Shown here piece by piece: positions 11,616 through 23,900 of a stretch of 64,000 bases of DNA. The stretch comes from Escallonia rubra (taxonomy: Eukaryota > Streptophyta > Magnoliopsida > Escalloniales > Escalloniaceae). The translations under genes were made by a program, and so were the position numbers. Location of the stretch: positions 105,769 to 169,768 of the forward strand of contig JAVXUO010001787.1 in NCBI GenBank assembly GCA_033065855.1, in the 5' to 3' direction. Under the pieces are notes generated by a model. The model was given only the letters and a program-made list of their open reading frames with translations, did not search any database and had not been told where the DNA came from. How positions within the stretch are numbered: the first letter of the stretch is position 1; each line of letters starts with the position of its first letter.

Positions 11616-11621
11616 CACGTG
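11616..11621 (+). promoter_or_regulatory. G-box CACGTG upstream of UBP24
   Basis: A palindromic CACGTG core lies about 350 bp upstream of the predicted UBP24 start codon, ahead of a CT-rich leader (11700-11800). G-boxes bind bZIP and bHLH factors and are frequent in plant promoters. Regulation by this site is inferred only. No clear TATA box is visible, which would fit a CT-rich, TATA-less promoter. Confidence 0.35.
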
Positions 11622-11785
11622 AAAAACCCTTCTTCTGCCCTCCTTCCCCAAATCACCATTTTCCAATTCTTCTCTTGCCCACCAGACCTGTTGCCTTTTT
11701 GGGGGGCCAATACAGGGAGAGACAAACCCTATCACCACCTCTCTCTCCCCCTCAATCGCTTTCCTTCTTCTCTTTTTGCATTTTC

Positions 11786-11941
11786 ATGTCTTCCGTCGTC
11801 GTTTCGCTCTATCATTCTCGTGCCACCACTACTCGGCTCCAAACTCAAGCCCTAGCTTCGACCACATCCCCAAAACGGCTCGGTTTTGTCCCTCATTATG
11901 GCCACTCCCATGCCTCCTGCTTTTCCTTGAGGGTCTCTTGA
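11786..11941 (+). other. Possible uORF in UBP24 leader
   Basis: An ATG-initiated frame of 51 codons (start MSSVVVSLYHSR) ends 28 bases before the predicted UBP24 ATG. A shorter one (11898-11930, MATPMPPAFP) overlaps it in another frame. Both would be upstream ORFs only if transcription begins before 11786, which the sequence cannot decide. They show no similarity to a known protein. Confidence 0.3.
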
Positions 11942-11969
11942 TCGCCTCTTCTTTGCCTTCTGCCAAAAG

Positions 11970-14900
11970 ATGACTCATCGCCAGGTTTACTCACTTCCTG
12001 TTCGATTTAATGTTTAAATTAGGCTTCTAGGGCTCCTTTTTTTTTTTTTTTTGCTATTGTGGAAAATGTGAATCAAATTCAATTGTTATGAGTAACCGAT
12101 CGTGCATTCCATTGAAGTGCATTTAGTTGCCCTTTTTATCTTAACGAGTTTTGGTTGGTGTTTGCGAAGTATCGCGTTGGCATTATTTTTTTGCGGCTCA
12201 AAATAAGTACACGTTTTGTGTTTGAGTGTAGTGTCTCTATTTCAGGGCTTCGTGTATGGGTATTTGCTGTTGGTGACATTTCGAGAATTGTCGTTGTGCT
12301 CGCGTTTGGTCTAGTGCTTCAATTCTTCTTTAAATCCGAAGCTTTTATCTATTTCCTTTTCTTGGGGCTAAGTCTTCAGATTAGTAAAGTGTGGCGTCGG
12401 GACGCTGTCAACATAAAGACTGCGTGTTGACTTGCTAGTGTCCAAGGTGTCAAATATATTGGATGAATAGCTAAGGTGTCCGACTGTAGTTCTCTTTGAC
12501 CTTGTTTACCCTTGTATCAGCATTCGGTGAAGAATACTTGTAACTCTGTAGATATCATAAGTTACTTCTTCACATTGGACAATAAGCATCAGAGGTCCAG
12601 TTATCAGGATGGCATGTTTAGGTAACTTCGAGTTATATATGTTCAACTACCAAAGCAGGGGGGTAACACGTGTAGACGACAGATTATACAGTCTATACAT
12701 TGTCCAAGAAACCAATATATTTTTCAAGGGAGCCATCACAAACCTCGAGTGCAGTGTTATAGATGAAAGTCTGTCGAAATTGAAGCCCTTATCTCAACCA
12801 AAAAGACAAAACAAAGCCCTTGTGGCCTTCTACCTGAGCAAATACTTTACCTTTTTTGGGCTTTCATTTTTAAAATTTCTCAATGCTGTTGATCTTGTGC
12901 TTTTTACACTAGCCGAATTAAAGGAAGGAAATTAGAAATGTGTATCATTGGAAGGATCTTGCCCCCTGCCTCTTGAATCACACACCGGCGGTCATAGAGT
13001 GCAAAGGCTGTCAGGGTGCTATCTGACATTGTGCTAGGGAGAATCAGTTTGTGAGAACTTTGCACCTGTAAAGGCATGAAGGACAGCTTTATTTACTTGG
13101 TGGGGATAAAATTGCAATCACAAAGTACCGAAGCTATGTAAAGTTTAGGTAGGCCGTAGGCCTACTATATGTCTATATCTCAAAGTAAACCTTCTGTATT
13201 ATGTTTTGGTATATTGCCACACAATAAGGCTACTTAAGATGTCATCTACTTCCATAGTTTAGCTAGGCGAACCACCTCATTGCAGTGCAACAATGTGTAG
13301 CCATCCTCACACAGGTCATCTATGCAGGTCATAAGTGAATGTGATCAATGATTGACAGACCTTTTGTAGTGTACTTACCAGAAATATAAAACAATTTTTT
13401 AATTCTCACTTTCTGGCATAACTTGTCCAAGTAAGTGAGACTGACCCTCTGGGTTGACTTAATAGTTCTTTAGATCAATGTAAACCTTGTATGTTGTGAT
13501 TTATTTTATCGGTAAGTAATGAAGGATTGGTTTTGTTTCTACACCTTTGTGCACATGTATTGATTGTGAGAGAGCTATACTTGTGTGTTTATCATGTACA
13601 TGATCATTGCTTTACTTATTTGTTCCTGCACAAGAGGACTTAGTATCAGTTATTGCTGCATTTCAGTTTTCTTTTCTGTGGTGTACTTATCTATGTTAAT
13701 TGTTTATCATTGTCAGGTTCTGGTGTTTGGGTCGTTTACTGAAGATGAGATCAAATCATTGCAAATCCAACCAAAAGAGAGTGATCAAACAATTAAATTT
13801 GGGTCTTTGGACTCTGAAACGTTAAAATCCGTGGGGATTTTCAGCACCATACCAAAAAAGCCTGAAAATTCCACAGAAAGTCGCCCAGCAAAGCTGCTGC
13901 ATAACGAGAGTACTTTGAACACTGTTTGTACAACAGAAAAAGCGCAAGAAGTAATATCCACTTGTATAGATGAAAATGGAAGCAACCATGATTTATGGCC
14001 TGCTCAATGTAGTGATAGTGTAATAGAACTGCAACAAAATGATGTGAAACTATCTTTGCCACATGTATCTGTAACCGTTTCTGATACTCAAAACCACTCG
14101 AGTCCAAAGCAGCTTAGAACTGAAAGCTCGAGTTCATCATCTAAACCTGTAGTAGATGAAGCCTTTATTGATTCATCAGAAGGCTTTGAGCTTGTGGATC
14201 CCAAAGAAATTTCTTGTGATGCATCAAATGAGCAGGGTGCAACAGCTAGAAATTTACTACCTCGAGGTTTAGTCAACTTGGGTAATCTATGCTTTCTCAA
14301 TGCTACTCTGCAGGCTCTTCTCTGTTGTTCTCCTTTTGTTCAGCTCGTACAGGAACTAAGAACACGCAATATACCACAGGTAGGCTACAGATTTAGTTCT
14401 TTTGGGTATGAGATTTCTTTTGATCAGCATCTAATCATATACTTATAGAATGCCTTGTTATCAGATTGGGTATCCAACTTTACGTGCGTTTGTAGATTTT
14501 ATCTCTGAGTTTGACATTCCATGTAATTCAAGCTCCAAGAAGAAACAAACATCTGTTCTGGAAACTGGAAGTCCTCTCCGCCCTGTCATGTTTGAAATTG
14601 TTCTGAAAATTTTCTCCCCAGACGTGTCAGATAGCTTATCAGGCAGGCCAAGGTTTGTCTATACACAGCATCATTTTTCTCTAGCACATTCCATGGAATA
14701 TAGTATTGATATCTTCTTTACTATTTATATCGGACATGAACTGGTTTGAGGCATTGCTTCCTTTTCTTCTTCCTAGCAAAAACGGGGTGAGATAGCTTTA
14801 GAGTTCGAATGTTGGCTTCTTTCTTTTTTACTTGTTTTTGCTATAGCATTAGCTGCCCTAAGTTAGTAACATAGGATCGTTTGGTTGTTTTTCTAGTTTC

Positions 14901-17900
14901 TTCTCTCTTTATTTTTATAAAAGGGAACAAAATGAGAGTTTCACTCTTCTTTTTCTCTCTCTAGGAAATTGAATCTAAGCATAAATCAAAAAAGAGAAAA
15001 GAAAAAAAAAACAATGCCTTTTGTGATTGTTATGCGAATCTTGTTATGTTGAATCATTGATCATAAATTATCAGAACTTTCAATTTCAAACTTTGCTGGA
15101 CACTAAACTTGGCTAAAGTAACAACATACTTTATATCTTTAAATAACCTCTATCTTCATTGACTACAAAGTAATAACTTATAGTTAACACAGACTTGGAC
15201 ACCGTCAGGGAAACAGGACATGGAAATTTGAGGAAAGTCAAATTCTGTTTGTGTATTTGTCTGTACATGTGTGCATACACATATATAGGTGCACATTTAA
15301 ATGTTTAAGTTTTTGTATAGAAGATAATCAAACTTTAGCAATCAGAAGATGAAAGTTACAATTGCTGTAGAATAATTTAAGAAAGAGAAGCAGCAGCAAA
15401 AACCCATTGAAGAAGCGTGAAAAGAAAGTAGCAGGGGAAAGACTGAAGTAGCAGAATGAAGAAGAAGAAGAAAGTATAGTAATCCCTCCGTTTCATAGGA
15501 TTTTTACCCTTCGAGTTTTTGTGAATCCCTAGGAAAGGTTAGTAAATTTGGAACATTGACTTTACTCATTGTTTTTACCCTAGCTTGACTTGCCAACCAT
15601 ACTTGTGAATATATGATTGCTATTTGAGTTCTATTCGATGTTAACGTGTACCTATCTAATTTAGGATTTTGTAAAATGTCAAAGGAGAAAATCCAATGAA
15701 ATGGAAGCACTAATTTTTATCGGAATGATCAGAAAATGAAGAAAGTGTATTGTGTTTGTGCTTTATCCATGCCCGAATAAAAAGTAAATGCACCATAAAC
15801 AACACCATACAAAGGTATCTGATAGTCTGACACGTGTACCTGTCTCCGAGAACTGTGGGGTGTGAGCAAGTGTCTGATGCTGACACCCTGGCTTTGCTTC
15901 ATAGGTTAGTTTGTTTCCCGCTACCAAGAACAGGGCCAATTGTTGTCCCTTCAAAGCAACACACCACGGTATCTTGTAGTCTTCTTTCTCCCTCTCAAAA
16001 ACTTTAAAATACATTTAATGTGCCATAGTCTGCTACAAGCCAAAAAAATCATCATAAGGTGATAACTATCTGTGTTCACATACATATTTGAAGACTAATA
16101 TTTTGTTTTGAGATTGGCATAATTTATCAAGGCGGTGAGACTCCATTGAATCTCTTCTAGCAGAGACTCCTAGTAAGCCTTAGTGAGATTCTAAGGTTTT
16201 GTTATTATTTGCTTTCCTTTCCTTGTCTTTTTGAATATCTAAACACCAAAAACACTGTCGTCTGGTACTGTTCACAGCACCCTAAACAGCCAAAAGATTA
16301 TATCCCTTTAACTCCTAAAGCCCAACTCTAGCTTCTAAATCATAGAGCCTTCAAATCTAAGCCCTAGCCAACCATACTAGCTTGTAGGACAGCTTTATAT
16401 ACCCTTAGTAAGGTCCGTCCTACATCAATTTTGGGGTTAGAAAGGATGTTCTTGGCTGCAAGTTGTATGCAATTAATATCCATATTATTATGGGCTCCAA
16501 ACACAATTCTGGCGGCGACGATGGAAGTTCTTCGATAGAAATGCTATTCAAAGCCCCCTCTAGAAGCATGAAGAAGAGTTTGCGAACATCAATCGTCGTT
16601 TTGATGACATACTAACGGTATTGGAAAGAAGTCAAAGTAAACAGAATCTTGAGGCCAAATCCGATAATGATGACAATGCACGCTCTATTACAAGGTTACG
16701 AAGAAACGAGTGTAAAGGTCGAGGTCATATAGTGGGAAATTAAGGAGTTTGGCGTGAAAACATTGAGATGCCTGATGATGTGACCAAAAAGTTACGTCTT
16801 GAAGTTGCTCAATTTTATGGAAAACTATATTAGACGGCTTTCCTTGACTGGCTTACATCCATGGAAGATTACTTTTGAATGATACTTTATGCCCTAAAAC
16901 AAGAAAGTTTGGTTTGTGAATGAAAAATTGAAGGGTGCAGCCCCTTGTGATGGCATATTTGCTTACGAGAACTGATCAGCCACCTATTGATAGTGGCATG
17001 ATATGAAGCTAAAGATGAAAGAACACTTTCTTCCCGCCGACTATGAGCAAGCTTTGTACTTAAATGATGTTTTTTGTAAGCAGGGTAATTAAGGCGGTTG
17101 AAGAATACACGGAGGAGTTTCATGAGCTCAGAATTCGTAACGGTTTGAAGAAAATTTCAGGTCAATTTGCTGCTCGTTATAATTCTGGCCTGCAAGCAGA
17201 ACCAACTTGATATGGCAACCACAAATTGTGTTACCTTAGATGATGTGTATCAGCTTGCCCTCAAACTTGAGGAAGCGCATAGAATTCGATCATCAAGGCG
17301 ACTAGGTTTTAGTGCAGCACCGCCTTCAACTAAGCGAGGCACATGCAACCTTGCTCAAGGCAATATTACCAAACTATCTAACCAACCTCCTGGGAGGGGC
17401 AGCCGCCAGCGTGTTTTGAGTCCTAGGGATGATGATACAGATAAAGGAAAGATTCCAAGTGGTTTAAAACAAGACAGCATTGTGCAACTATGCTACAAGT
17501 GTGTGGTCGTGGTCATTTTGCTGTTGTTTGTCCATCTAAGGGGTTGCACTTTTGTCTGGAAGAGCCACAAGCTGAATCTAAAATTATAGCGGAACAAGAT
17601 ACGAAGTTCAATGAAACACAAAGAACTGAGGATGTTGATTATTTTGACGGAATTACGAAAGCTTTACTCTTGTTACGAGACCGTTGTTGACAGTCCCAAA
17701 GGCTAAAGAACAGGATTGGCGTCGCACTAGTATTTTTCACACTCAAGTCCCTTGTCAAGGAAGATTAGGCACTCTCATTATCGGTGGAGGCAGTAGCTTG
17801 AATGTAGCTTCACAAGAGCTTGTTGACAAGCTTGGTGTGAAGATGGACAAGCATCGTAATCCTTGTAGGGTCGATTGGGTGAATGATACTTCAATCCCGG

Positions 17901-20900
17901 TAGATTTTCCTTATTAAGTTACCTTTTTAATTGGCAAAGATTTTACACAATCTATTTGGTTTGATATCCTGCTAATGAAAGTCAGCCATATGTTGCATGG
18001 AATGTTATGACTTTTTTATAATAAAGTGCAGCATAATGGTTATGAGAACACATACTCTGAAGCACAACGGGCGCACAGAAGTCCCTCGACTTATGAAGGA
18101 ATTTTAAGTTGTAATCCACATAAGAAAAGGCAACAATAATAGATTCCGAATGTAGATGCCTTTGAAGAAGCTAGTAAAGAAGAAAATGTTAATTTCGCTT
18201 TGGTGGTGCGCGAGGTAGCTGAACCAGTGAAAGGAGTTGTGGAACAACTAATTGAGGTGAAAAGCTTTCTTGCTGAATTTTCTGACTTGATCTCCGACGA
18301 TTTACCGAACGAACTCCCTCCGATTGCTTGACATTCAACAATCGATTTATTTGGTCCGGGGTTCAGTTTTACCTAATTTACCTGCTTATTGCATGAGCCC
18401 AAAAAGCATGACGAGCTGAGAAGGCTGTTTGATGAATTATTGGCCAAAGGTTTATGCGAGAGAGCCTAAGTTCTTATGGGGTATGTGCTTTGCTAACTCC
18501 AAACAAGCAAGTCATGGCGTATGTGCAATCAATACGAGCACTACTTAATACCAGTTTCTTATTCCTAGCCTTGATGACATGGTAAACATGATGATGGGAG
18601 CATTAATTTTCTCGAAGCTTGATTTGAAAAGTGGAAATTACCGATTACGTCTCTGTCCTGGAGATGAATGGAAAACACATCTAACTAATGCTCGGAGCAC
18701 GTCGATGACACTTATTAGACAAGTTTTCCGTCCTTTCATTTGTAAGTTTTTCGTTGTCTATTTCGATGGCATCCTTATCTAAAGTCGGTCCCATGAGCTA
18801 CACAAAGAACACTTCAGGCAGGTTTTGGAAGTTCTTAGGCTACATTCGACCGCCGGGTTATTCGAAGTTCTAGTACCGTTACGGCACCAATAGCAAAACT
18901 AGTGAAATCTGATTCATTTAATTGGACAAGGGCAGCAAGCAAGGCATTTGAAGAGATCAAATCCAAGACGATTACAGCTCCAGTTCTATGCTTACCAGAT
19001 TTTGAGAGTCTTTGTGGCTTCTGACGCATCTCATGTGGGTATTGGGGCTGTCCCTAGCCAAGAAGGACATCGTATAGCCTATTGTAGCGAGAAGCTTAAT
19101 GATGCAAAGAAGAGATACTCTACCTACGTTATTGAGTTTTATGCGGTTGCTTAGTCCCTTATGCATGGTTATCTCATTCACCCAGAACTTGTTATATACT
19201 CGGATCATGAAGCATTGCGGTATCTTAACTCGCAAAAGCATGCAAGTGCAAGTTCAAGACGTGCCATTGGAGTAACTATCTTTAGTAATACACCTTCACG
19301 TTGAAGCGCCGGGCCGGAGTAGAGAACAAAGTGGCTGATGCACTTAGTATGAAAATCTCTCTTGGCAAACATGTCTGTCTCTACGGTTGGCTTCGAGAGT
19401 CAAACCTTTCCTTCAATAATGAGGATTTCAGAAGTATATACTGACTCTTCTTGATGATTCTATCAGGCAGCAAGCTGATTTTCAGCTTTTGATGGATATT
19501 TGTTTTCATAAAAAACGATTATGCTTCCCAAGGACCTCCTTCGAGATCATGTCATATGGGATCTTCATGGGGAGGTTTAGGAGGACATTTTGGACGTCAT
19601 AAGACTATTGCTATGTGGTGGATTGATTCTTTTTGGGCAAGCTTAAAGAACGATGTATGGAATCGTCAAACAATGTAGAGCTTGTCAATTGGTGTTCCCA
19701 ACCCATTCTGGTCGTACCCAAGGGCCCACCAGGGGTCCCGCTTCACGCGAGCACGTCGACATTGTCAACGATCAATTTTCCAACGCATCAAACCAGTCAG
19801 CGCCCGCGCGCCCAAGACACGTGTTTTTCTCGTTCCGCGCGCTTCGTGCGTGACTTAGACATTTTATTTCGCGTCGACGTCACTAACGCTAGCGCGATCG
19901 TCACGCCGAGACCATCCGAACACCTTTTCATCAAAAATGTCGGCCGACGGCGCATTTGGAGAAATGGGGTCAAGGGGGAAAATGGCCTTGGCCAACCCCA
20001 GGGGGTCGGCCTCGGCCTTCCCCAGGCCATAGGGGTCGGCCTCGGCCTCCTGGGGGGCTTGGCCTTGGCCACTTTCCCCCGGTGGTTCACCCCTTTCCTG
20101 CATACCCCTTTTTCGTACTTCTTTCCCCTCGTACGCTTCGTACGTAACCTAGACACTTTGATCGCTATGTGGGTATGATTCTTGGCAACACGCTCGTCAT
20201 AACACAACTTCCAGATTCGTCATTGCTCATCAAAACACCTACCGACGGCGCGCCCGAAGTTCGCAAAAGGAGAAGTGGCCTTGGGCTCCGAAAAATGGAA
20301 GATGCCCAAATGACCTTGGCCAACCCCAGGGGGTCGGCCTCGGCCTTTCCCATGCCATGGGGGTCGGCCTCGGCCTTCCCCAGGCCATGGGGGTCGGCCT
20401 CGGCCTCCTGGAGGGCTTGGCCTCGGCCATTTTCCCCCGGTGGTTCACCCCTCTGCGCAAACCCCTTTTCGCACTTTTTTCACTTCGTACGCTTTGCACG
20501 TGACTTTGACATCTCGTTCGTCATGTAGGTACAATTCACGTCGACTCGCTTGTCATAATGCAACTTTCGGATTTGTCTTTGCTCATCAAACCACCTACCG
20601 TCGGCGCGCCCGAAGTTCACCAAGAGGGGGGAGTGGCCTTGGGCTCCTTCATGGGAGTTGGCCATTTGGCCTTGGCCAACCCCAGGGGGTCGGCCTCGGC
20701 CTTCCCCATGCCTAGGGGTCGGCCTCGGCCTCCACGAGGGGTTAGCCTTGGCCTTCCCCCCATTTTGGCCAATGGTCTCCCCTCCCGCGCGCAATTGTTT
20801 TCTCGAGTCTTTGCACCTCCGCGATGTTCACGGACGTTCGTACATCAACCTCGCGACGTTCGTCGTGCATCAACCTCACGACGTCCGTCGTGCATCAACC

Positions 20901-23900
20901 TCGGGACGTCCGTCGTCCATGACCGCACACCGCTCCCGCGATGCCCATCGCCCAAAGTCGCGCACTATCACCGAATGACCCGTCGCCGACGACCGCATAC
21001 CATAACTACCAACTTTGTCATTACTATATGTTGCATTCATTATCTTGTTATGACAGGCACACTCAGCTCACATCTCGTCTTCGGGACACCCGATGCGCGT
21101 CGAGCGCCATCGTCATGATACGTGCCCCCAGCACCAACTGCTGCTCCGGGACGTTCGTCGCCGCGCCCTTGCGCCATCGTCATGATACGTGCCCCTGGCA
21201 CCAACTGTTGCTCCGCGACGTTCGTCGCCGCGCCCTTGCGCCATCGTCATGATACGTGCCCACGGCACCAACTGTTGCTCCGCGACATTCGTCGCCGCGC
21301 CTGCGTGCATTCTCATGATATGTGCCCCGGCACCAAGTATTGTCTCTGCGACGATCGTCGCCGTGCCTACGTGCATTCTCATGATACATGCCCCGACACC
21401 AAGTATTGCTCCGTGACGTTCGTCGCCGCGCCCGTGCGCCAGTCTCATCATACGTGCCCCGGCACCAAATATTGCTCCGCGACGTTCGTCGCCGCACCAC
21501 TTTCACAACACGTGCCCCAGGCACCAGGTATTGTCTCATGTTATAGGCACCGCGCTCATGCGCCACAATCATGTTGCATACTACCGGGATGGGCTCACAA
21601 CCTTATAGCCATCGCCGTCTCAATCACAAGGGGGGTTTCGGCCTCGTACCGGGATGGGCTCACAACCTTATAGCCATCGCCGTCTCAATCAAAATGGGGG
21701 CTTCGGCCTCGTACCGGGATGGGCTCACAACCTTATAGCCATCGCCGTCTCAATCAAAAGGGGGGCTTCGGCCTCGTACCGGGATGGGCTCACAACCTTA
21801 TAGCCATCGCCGTCTCAATCAAAAGGGGGGCTTCGGCCTCGTACCGGGATGGGCTCACAACCTTATAGCCAACCTTATAGCCATCACCGTCTCAATCACA
21901 AGGGGGCTTCGGCCTCGTACCGGGATGGGCTCACAACCTTATAGCCATCGTCGTCTCAATCACAAGGGGGCTTCGGCCTCGTACCGGGATGGGCTCACAA
22001 CCTTATAGCCATCGCCGTCTCAATCACAAGGGGGCTTCGACCCTCGTACCGGGATGGGCTCACAACCTCATAGCCATCGCCGTCACAGTCACAGGGGGCT
22101 CCGACACAAGGACCCCTCACCACAGACTCGGAGCACTGAGCTGCAACCATGTCCGCTCATGTTACTATCGATCTTCGACACCACCAGGGCAATGACCCCC
22201 GGGTCACTCCGGGACGGGAGCAGGTCCTTGGAGGGCATCGCGCCTAGTCCGCCTGGCAGTTGGCTACAGGGGTAACCCTCACCACTGTCAGGTTATCTGC
22301 GCGTCTCTTGACGCACCTCATGGGATTCAGTAAGGGCTTGGATTGGTGGCTGGGGCAACGGGTTTACTCTGACCATGCCGTCATGGTATGGTCAGTCTTC
22401 TCAGACAGGCAGAGCGACGCTGTGCGAGGCAGGCAACGCGAATTTGGGAACCGGCAGTCCAACGGAGAACCGGTATTTTAGGACCCCCTGGTGACGTGTC
22501 ACTCCCGAGGGACGACATGTGGCACTTTATGACATAAGCACATTGTTTTCTATAAATAGTGAACTTTACAACTCAAAAAAGGACTTCTTCTTCATTCTCA
22601 CAAAAATCACTTTCTCACTCTAGAATTGGTGAGCTCTTAGATTCTAGAGAGAGAAACACAAAATTGGACATAACTTAAGATCGTAACATTGGACCCTGAC
22701 TTGGACCTCGGCTCAGACCCTGAATTGGACTATCGACTGCCGGCCCCGTTCGTCTTAGTTTTGCCTTCGCAGCACTGCCATTGCTCACGGCCTGTCTGGG
22801 AAGCATTGCTCTCAGCCCTTACTCCGTCCTTGCTGTCTCTCACTTTGCATACTTGGAAGCTGACACGGACTGCAGCCTTTGTGGCACCTCCACGTAAGTA
22901 CGAACCCACTTTCATTGGCATCAATTGGGAAAGGGTTTTAAGCAAAATACTGGCTTGTTTACACCTTTGCCTACTCCGGATCGACTGTGGGAAGACTTAA
23001 GCATGGATTTCGTGCTAGGATTGCCTACAACACAGTGGGGTTTTGACTACATTTGTTGTGGTGGATTGTTTTTCCAAAATGGCTCACTTTATACCTTGAA
23101 AGAAGGCTCCTGATGCCTCTTACGTGGCTGATTTGTTTTTGAATGAACTAGTTTGCCTACATGCGTTGAGTCCTTTCAAAACATGGGGAATTGATGGTGC
23201 AGATCTCTAAGCAAAGGTTATTTAGTTCTTTTTAGTAATGAGGAGTAGAAGTTACTTTGTTGTCTAAGTCCTTCTATTATTAGGTCTAGTCTTTGGTAGT
23301 TACTATGTTAGGTTTTGTCCTTAGTTTAAGGTAATATGGCAGGTTCTAGAATAGAGGAATCCTTTACTTAGCAGGAAAGATCTCCTGTTTTCTCTATGTA
23401 AACAAGCATTGTAAGAGCTATTTGGACTTATTTAGTATTAGAATTTCAGTAGCATTTGCTTTCTTTCAGTGGTGAGACTCCACTAAGTCCCTTCTGGGTG
23501 AGGCTCCTAGAAGGCCTTATTGAAACTTTTAAGGTTTTGATATCATTTGCTTTGCTTTTCTTTTTTGTTTGAAGATATAAACACCGAAGGAACTGTTCCC
23601 CGATCATGTTCATAGCATCCTAAATAGCCTAAAAATCTATCTTTGTAAATTCTAAACTCTCTAGCTTCTTAATTACACTAACCGTACAAATCTAAGCCCT
23701 AGCCCACCATACCATCTAGTAGGACAGTCTTAAATTACCCTTAGTAAGGTCCGTCTTACGTCACCTTGAATTTGCTTCTTTGTATTGCAGATCTTCATAT
23801 GTGGCATATTAAGAATTTTTCATGTAACCACACGAGCAAGGAAGAAGTCCCACTTTATTCAATCATGTCTTGATACATATTAGTTTGTCAAAGAGGGCCA

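Larger units (their letters stand above)
19693..22923 (+). mobile_element. Solo LTR, 3.2 kb, nested in gypsy integrase
   Basis: The insert begins TGTTCCC and ends GGCATCA. It is flanked by ATTGG on both sides (19688-19692 and 22924-22928); the match can be read as eight bases, TCAATTGG. Removing the insert and one copy of the duplication restores the integrase frame, so both ends are exact. It has no coding domain and no second LTR inside, but it has a TATA box (CTATAAATAG near 22550-22559) ahead of a leader-like stretch, as expected of a single long LTR left by recombination. Long LTRs with internal tandem repeats are typical of the Tat/Ogre lineage. It is strikingly GC-rich compared with its surroundings. 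Confidence 0.8.
16130..23763 (+). mobile_element. Degenerate Ty3/gypsy retrotransposon
   Basis: Read on the plus strand, it holds a truncated 5' LTR, gag, protease, reverse transcriptase, RNase H, integrase and a 3' LTR. RT-RNase H before integrase identifies the Ty3/gypsy superfamily. Stops and frameshifts occur in every domain, the catalytic residues of protease and RT have changed, and most of the integrase is deleted. A 3.2 kb solo LTR (19693-22923) is inserted in the integrase. The two LTRs are clearly homologous but well diverged, so the insertion is old. It lies wholly inside UBP24 intron 3, in the same direction as the gene. Confidence 0.88.

Noticed and set aside
19633..21118. Long open frames on both strands (up to 186 codons)
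   Set aside because: They lie in the GC-rich tandem blocks of the solo LTR. They overlap on both strands, contain no known domain, and come from the lack of AT-rich stop codons.
21583..22090. Regular repeats that might suggest a CRISPR array
   Set aside because: The units are head-to-tail 65-bp repeats without unique spacers, in a plant retroelement LTR. No cas genes are present.
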